Shown here: positions 6,899-9,131 of the stretch, piece by piece
Position numbering within the stretch: position 1 is the stretch's first letter
How the letters are laid out: every line of letters starts with the position of its first letter
NCBI GenBank assembly: GCA_037190665.1
Contig: JBBCJT010000166.1
Location: 1-9,131 of the forward strand
From: JBBCJT01 sp037190665
GTDB lineage: Bacteria > Pseudomonadota > Alphaproteobacteria > Acetobacterales > Acetobacteraceae
DNA: 9,131 bases
Direction: 5' to 3'
Program-made: the position numbers and the translations under genes
Notes under the pieces: generated by a model
The model's database searches: none
The model's input: the letters and a program-made list of their open reading frames with translations, nothing else
Told to the model about the DNA's origin: nothing

Positions 6899-7819
6899 AT
6901 GCGTCTGGACCGGCTGAGGTTCTTCGTGGCCGCCGCGGAAAGCCGCAGCATCTCCGAGGCGGCGCGCCGGGTCCGGCTGGCGCAGCCCGCCTTCTCGACC
7001 CACATCAAGACGCTGGAGCGGGACCTCGGCGTGGCGCTCTTCGAGCGGACCGCGCGGGGCGTGCTTCTCACCGATGCCGGGCAGCGGCTTTACGACGGGG
7101 CGCTCTCGCTGTTCCGCCACGTCGATCAGGTGCGCCAGGAAGCCGTCGCGGCGAAGGGCGACCTGACCGGCGATGTGCGGATCGTGCTCGCCAGTTCGCT
7201 CGCACCGCTTCTGGCCGGGCAGATCTTCTGGGACACGCAGCGGGCGCATCCGCAGATCCGGCTTTCGATCCTCGATCTCCTGCGCGTCGCCAGCGAGAAC
7301 CTCGTCACCTCGCGGCTCGTCGATTTCGGCCTGCTGCCCAATGCGGGGGCGCTGGCGGGTGCCGCCTCGGAAGCGGTGCTGACGCAGGACCTCTATCTGG
7401 TCGGCCGCGAGATCCCCGGCAGCGTGCGCGGCACCATCGCGTTCAAGGAACTGCACCGCTTTCCGCTGGTGATGGGCGGCCGGCGCAACCAGCTCCGGAT
7501 CGATCTGGAGAACACCGCCTCGCGCGAGGGGCACCGGATCAACGTGGTGTCCGAGCAGGACTCGCTGTCGGTCTATCGCAGCATCGTCCTCAGCGGCCCG
7601 CTCTACACCGTCGTTCCCTATTCCTCCTACGCGCCGGACATCGAGGCGGGCGCGCTGAAGGCGGCGCGCATCGTCAGGCCGGCGATCGAGCGGACCATGT
7701 TCTTCGTCTGGCACGAATTCTCGGAACTCTCCGCGCCGGCGCGCGCGGTGATGGAGCTGCTGCGGCAGCGGATCGCGGAGATGATCGCGACCGGAAGCCT
7801 GCGCGGGCGGCTGATGTAG
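6899..7819 (+). CDS. LysR-type transcriptional regulator (Nac-like subgroup)
   Basis: This 306-residue protein has the standard LysR layout. Residues 1-65 form the winged helix-turn-helix: LRFFVAAAESRSISEAARRV, then LAQPAFSTHIKTLERDLGVALFERT in the recognition region, then the TDAG wing. A linker helix runs to about residue 88, and the periplasmic-binding-protein-like effector domain to the C-terminus. The arrangement is like Nac and related regulators of small-molecule catabolism. The start ATG at 6899 has only a weak AGG ten bases upstream, typical of poorly expressed regulators. It is transcribed away from the UroD-fold/tct/cds1 operon, so it most likely controls that operon in response to the imported compound or a breakdown product (inference from divergent layout). 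Confidence 0.94.
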   Translation: MRLDRLRFFVAAAESRSISEAARRVRLAQPAFSTHIKTLERDLGVALFERTARGVLLTDAGQRLYDGALSLFRHVDQVRQEAVAAKGDLTGDVRIVLASSLAPLLAGQIFWDTQRAHPQIRLSILDLLRVASENLVTSRLVDFGLLPNAGALAGAASEAVLTQDLYLVGREIPGSVRGTIAFKELHRFPLVMGGRRNQLRIDLENTASREGHRINVVSEQDSLSVYRSIVLSGPLYTVVPYSSYAPDIEAGALKAARIVRPAIERTMFFVWHEFSELSAPARAVMELLRQRIAEMIATGSLRGRLM

Positions 7820-7919
7820 GGCGCGGCGAGGGTGCGCGGCGCCTCCGGACCGGATGCCATATCATTATTGAAATGAAAGCCCGGCTGCGCCACCTTCCCC
7901 GCGGCAGAGGAGTTCGACC

Positions 7920-8744
7920 ATGCTGACGTTGGACCTTCTTCGCTCGCTCTATCCCCGCGCGGCAGAGGACCACCTGCAGGCCTTCGCGGCCCGCGCGCCG
8001 GACCTGTTCGAACGCTTCGGCTTCGGCAAGTCGGACCTGTGCCTGCACTTCTTCCTCGCGCAGGTCGGACACGAATCCGGCGGGCTGACCGTGACGTCCG
8101 AGAACATGAGCTACAGCGCGAAGCGGATCGCGGAGGTGTGGCCCGGCCGGTTCGACAGCGAGGACAGCGCGCGCGCCTTCGCCAACAAGCCGGACAAGCT
8201 CGCCAACAACGTCTACGCCAACCGCATGGGCAACGGGCCGCCGGAATCCGGGGACGGGTTCCGCTACCGCGGGCGCGGCTACATCCAGATCACCGGCCGG
8301 GACGGCTACCGCAACGTCGGCACGATCGCCAAGCTGGACCTTGAGGGCAGCCCCGACCTGGCCGCGGCACCGGAGCAGGCGCTGCTCGTGGCCTGTGCGT
8401 TCTGGGAGTGGAAGAAGCTCAACGAGCTCTGCAAGACCGGCGACTTCGTCGCGGTGACGCGCAGGATCAACGGCGGGACCACGGGCCTTGCCGACCGCAA
8501 GGCGTGGCTCGACAAGGTGCGCCGCGCCTTCGCGGAACCGCCGGACGCGGAGGATCAGCCGCCCGCGGCCGTCGCCATCGCCATCCAGCGCGCGTTGCAG
8601 GCGAGGGGGTTCAGGGAGGTCGGCGCCGCCGACGGCATCGTCGGGCCGCGCACGCTGGCCGCCATCACGCGTTTCCGGCACGAGAACGGGCTGCCGCCCG
8701 GCGGGATCGACAACCGGCTCCGCAAGGAGCTTGGCGTGACGTAA
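7920..8744 (+). CDS. GH19-type lysozyme/endolysin with C-terminal peptidoglycan-binding domain
   Basis: In this 274-residue protein, residues ~35-205 form a GH19 chitinase/lysozyme-like domain. HESGG (51-55) carries the likely catalytic acid E52, ENMSYSAKRIAEVWPGRF (61-78) carries the second conserved glutamate E61, and the core GDGFRYRGRGYIQITGRDGY (111-130) is strongly conserved. Residues ~216-272 match a PG_binding_1 module (IQRALQARGF, GIVGPRTLAAITRF). The architecture is that of phage endolysins that cut the glycan strands of peptidoglycan. No signal peptide or membrane anchor is visible, so export would need a holin, lysis or another route. The start ATG at 7920 has GAGGAG seven bases upstream. 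No other phage gene lies in the window, so this may be a lone domesticated lysin. It follows lysR after 100 bases and converges on ilvA. Confidence 0.9.
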   Translation: MLTLDLLRSLYPRAAEDHLQAFAARAPDLFERFGFGKSDLCLHFFLAQVGHESGGLTVTSENMSYSAKRIAEVWPGRFDSEDSARAFANKPDKLANNVYANRMGNGPPESGDGFRYRGRGYIQITGRDGYRNVGTIAKLDLEGSPDLAAAPEQALLVACAFWEWKKLNELCKTGDFVAVTRRINGGTTGLADRKAWLDKVRRAFAEPPDAEDQPPAAVAIAIQRALQARGFREVGAADGIVGPRTLAAITRFRHENGLPPGGIDNRLRKELGVT

Positions 8745-8762
8745 CGGCGAGACCCACGCGGC

Positions 8763-9131
8763 TTACGCCGTCAGGAACAGGCGGTACGCCGGATTGTCGG
8801 TCTCGTCCTCATACGGATAGCCGAGCGAAGACAGGCGCGACCACAGCGTGGCGCGTTCCGCCGGCGGCACCTGGAGCCCCGCCAGCACGCGGCCGTAATC
8901 GGCGCCGTGATTGCGGTAATGGAACAGCGTGATGTTCCAGTCGGTGCCGACGGAATCGAGGAACCGGCCCAGCGCCCCGGGGCGTTCGGGGAACTCGCAG
9001 CGCAGTATCACCTCGTCGCGCAGCGCGGGCGCGCGGCCGCCGACCATGTAGCGGACATGCAGCTTCGCCGTCTCGTCGGCGCTGATATCCGCCACCGCGT
9101 AGCCGTTCGCGCGCAGCCGTTCGATCAGCGG
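8763..9131 (-). CDS. ilvA: Threonine deaminase (L-threonine ammonia-lyase), C-terminal regulatory part, partial
   Basis: The last 122 codons and stop (TAA, 8765-8763) of a gene that enters from beyond the right edge, open in frame to base 9131. The sequence matches the C-terminal ACT-like regulatory domain of biosynthetic IlvA: ADISADETAKLHVRYMVGG, then EFPERPGALGRFL, then NITLFHYRNHGADYGRVLAG, ending DNPAYRLFLTA. In family members this domain binds isoleucine for feedback inhibition and valine for relief. The PLP catalytic domain is not in the window. The enzyme turns threonine into 2-oxobutyrate and ammonia, the first committed step to isoleucine. The gene converges on the endolysin gene with 18 bases between stops. 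An in-frame ATG at 9095 is internal, not the start, because homology continues upstream of it. Confidence 0.95.
   Translation of the reverse strand, partial: PLIERLRANGYAVADISADETAKLHVRYMVGGRAPALRDEVILRCEFPERPGALGRFLDSVGTDWNITLFHYRNHGADYGRVLAGLQVPPAERATLWSRLSSLGYPYEDETDNPAYRLFLTA

Noticed and set aside
6035..7714. 559-codon minus-strand open frame crossing from the UroD-fold gene through the promoter region into lysR
   Set aside because: It covers the divergent control region and the antisense of lysR; no domain is visible and both overlapped genes are well supported.
7868..7896. Possible -35 TTGAAA for the endolysin gene
   Set aside because: The -35 is close to consensus, but no acceptable -10 occurs 16-18 bases downstream (CACCTT), so I do not call a promoter.

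Overview
The window is GC-rich alphaproteobacterial chromosomal DNA, plausibly Rhodobacterales or a related order. It opens with the last bases of a 5S rRNA gene followed by an initiator tRNA-fMet, the usual tail of an alphaproteobacterial rRNA operon. Coding is dense and rich in G/C at third positions, so every real gene has long meaningless open frames on the opposite strand. The only AT-rich pockets lie in intergenic regions.

Layout: 1-141 is the rRNA operon tail (5S 3' end, tRNA-fMet). 142-368 is non-coding and holds two strong imperfect hairpins, then the leader of an MFS transporter gene (369-1583, +). Seven bases beyond its stop begins the 3' end of a five-gene block on the minus strand, transcribed from about 6780 down to 1591. 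In transcription order it encodes a UroD-fold protein (6777-5746), a tripartite tricarboxylate transporter (tctC 5673-4714, tctB 4723-4250, tctA 4253-2739) and a PLP enzyme of the Cds1 L-cysteine desulfhydrase / cysteine synthase superfamily (2742-1591). The last four genes overlap by 4-10 bases, so they form one operon. A LysR-type regulator (6899-7819, +) is divergent from the operon across a 121-bp control region with AT-rich promoter/operator-like sequence. It is followed by a GH19-type lysozyme/endolysin with a C-terminal peptidoglycan-binding domain (7920-8744, +). The 3' end of ilvA, biosynthetic threonine deaminase, runs in convergently on the minus strand to the window edge (9131-8763).

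Working model (inference): the LysR protein controls a small catabolic locus. TctC captures an organic carboxylate in the periplasm and TctAB imports it. The UroD-fold protein, whose C-terminal half resembles zinc-dependent methyltransferases (MtaA/CmuA/MetE type) more than heme-pathway UroD, and the Cds1-like lyase then act on it. A sulfur-containing or methylated amino or carboxylic acid would fit this enzyme pair, but the sequence does not identify the substrate. The most unusual points are the pairing of these two enzymes with a TTT transporter, an H-x-H-(n)-C variant of the expected H-x-C-(n)-C zinc site in the UroD-fold protein, and a perfect 10-bp hairpin between the UroD-fold gene and tctC.
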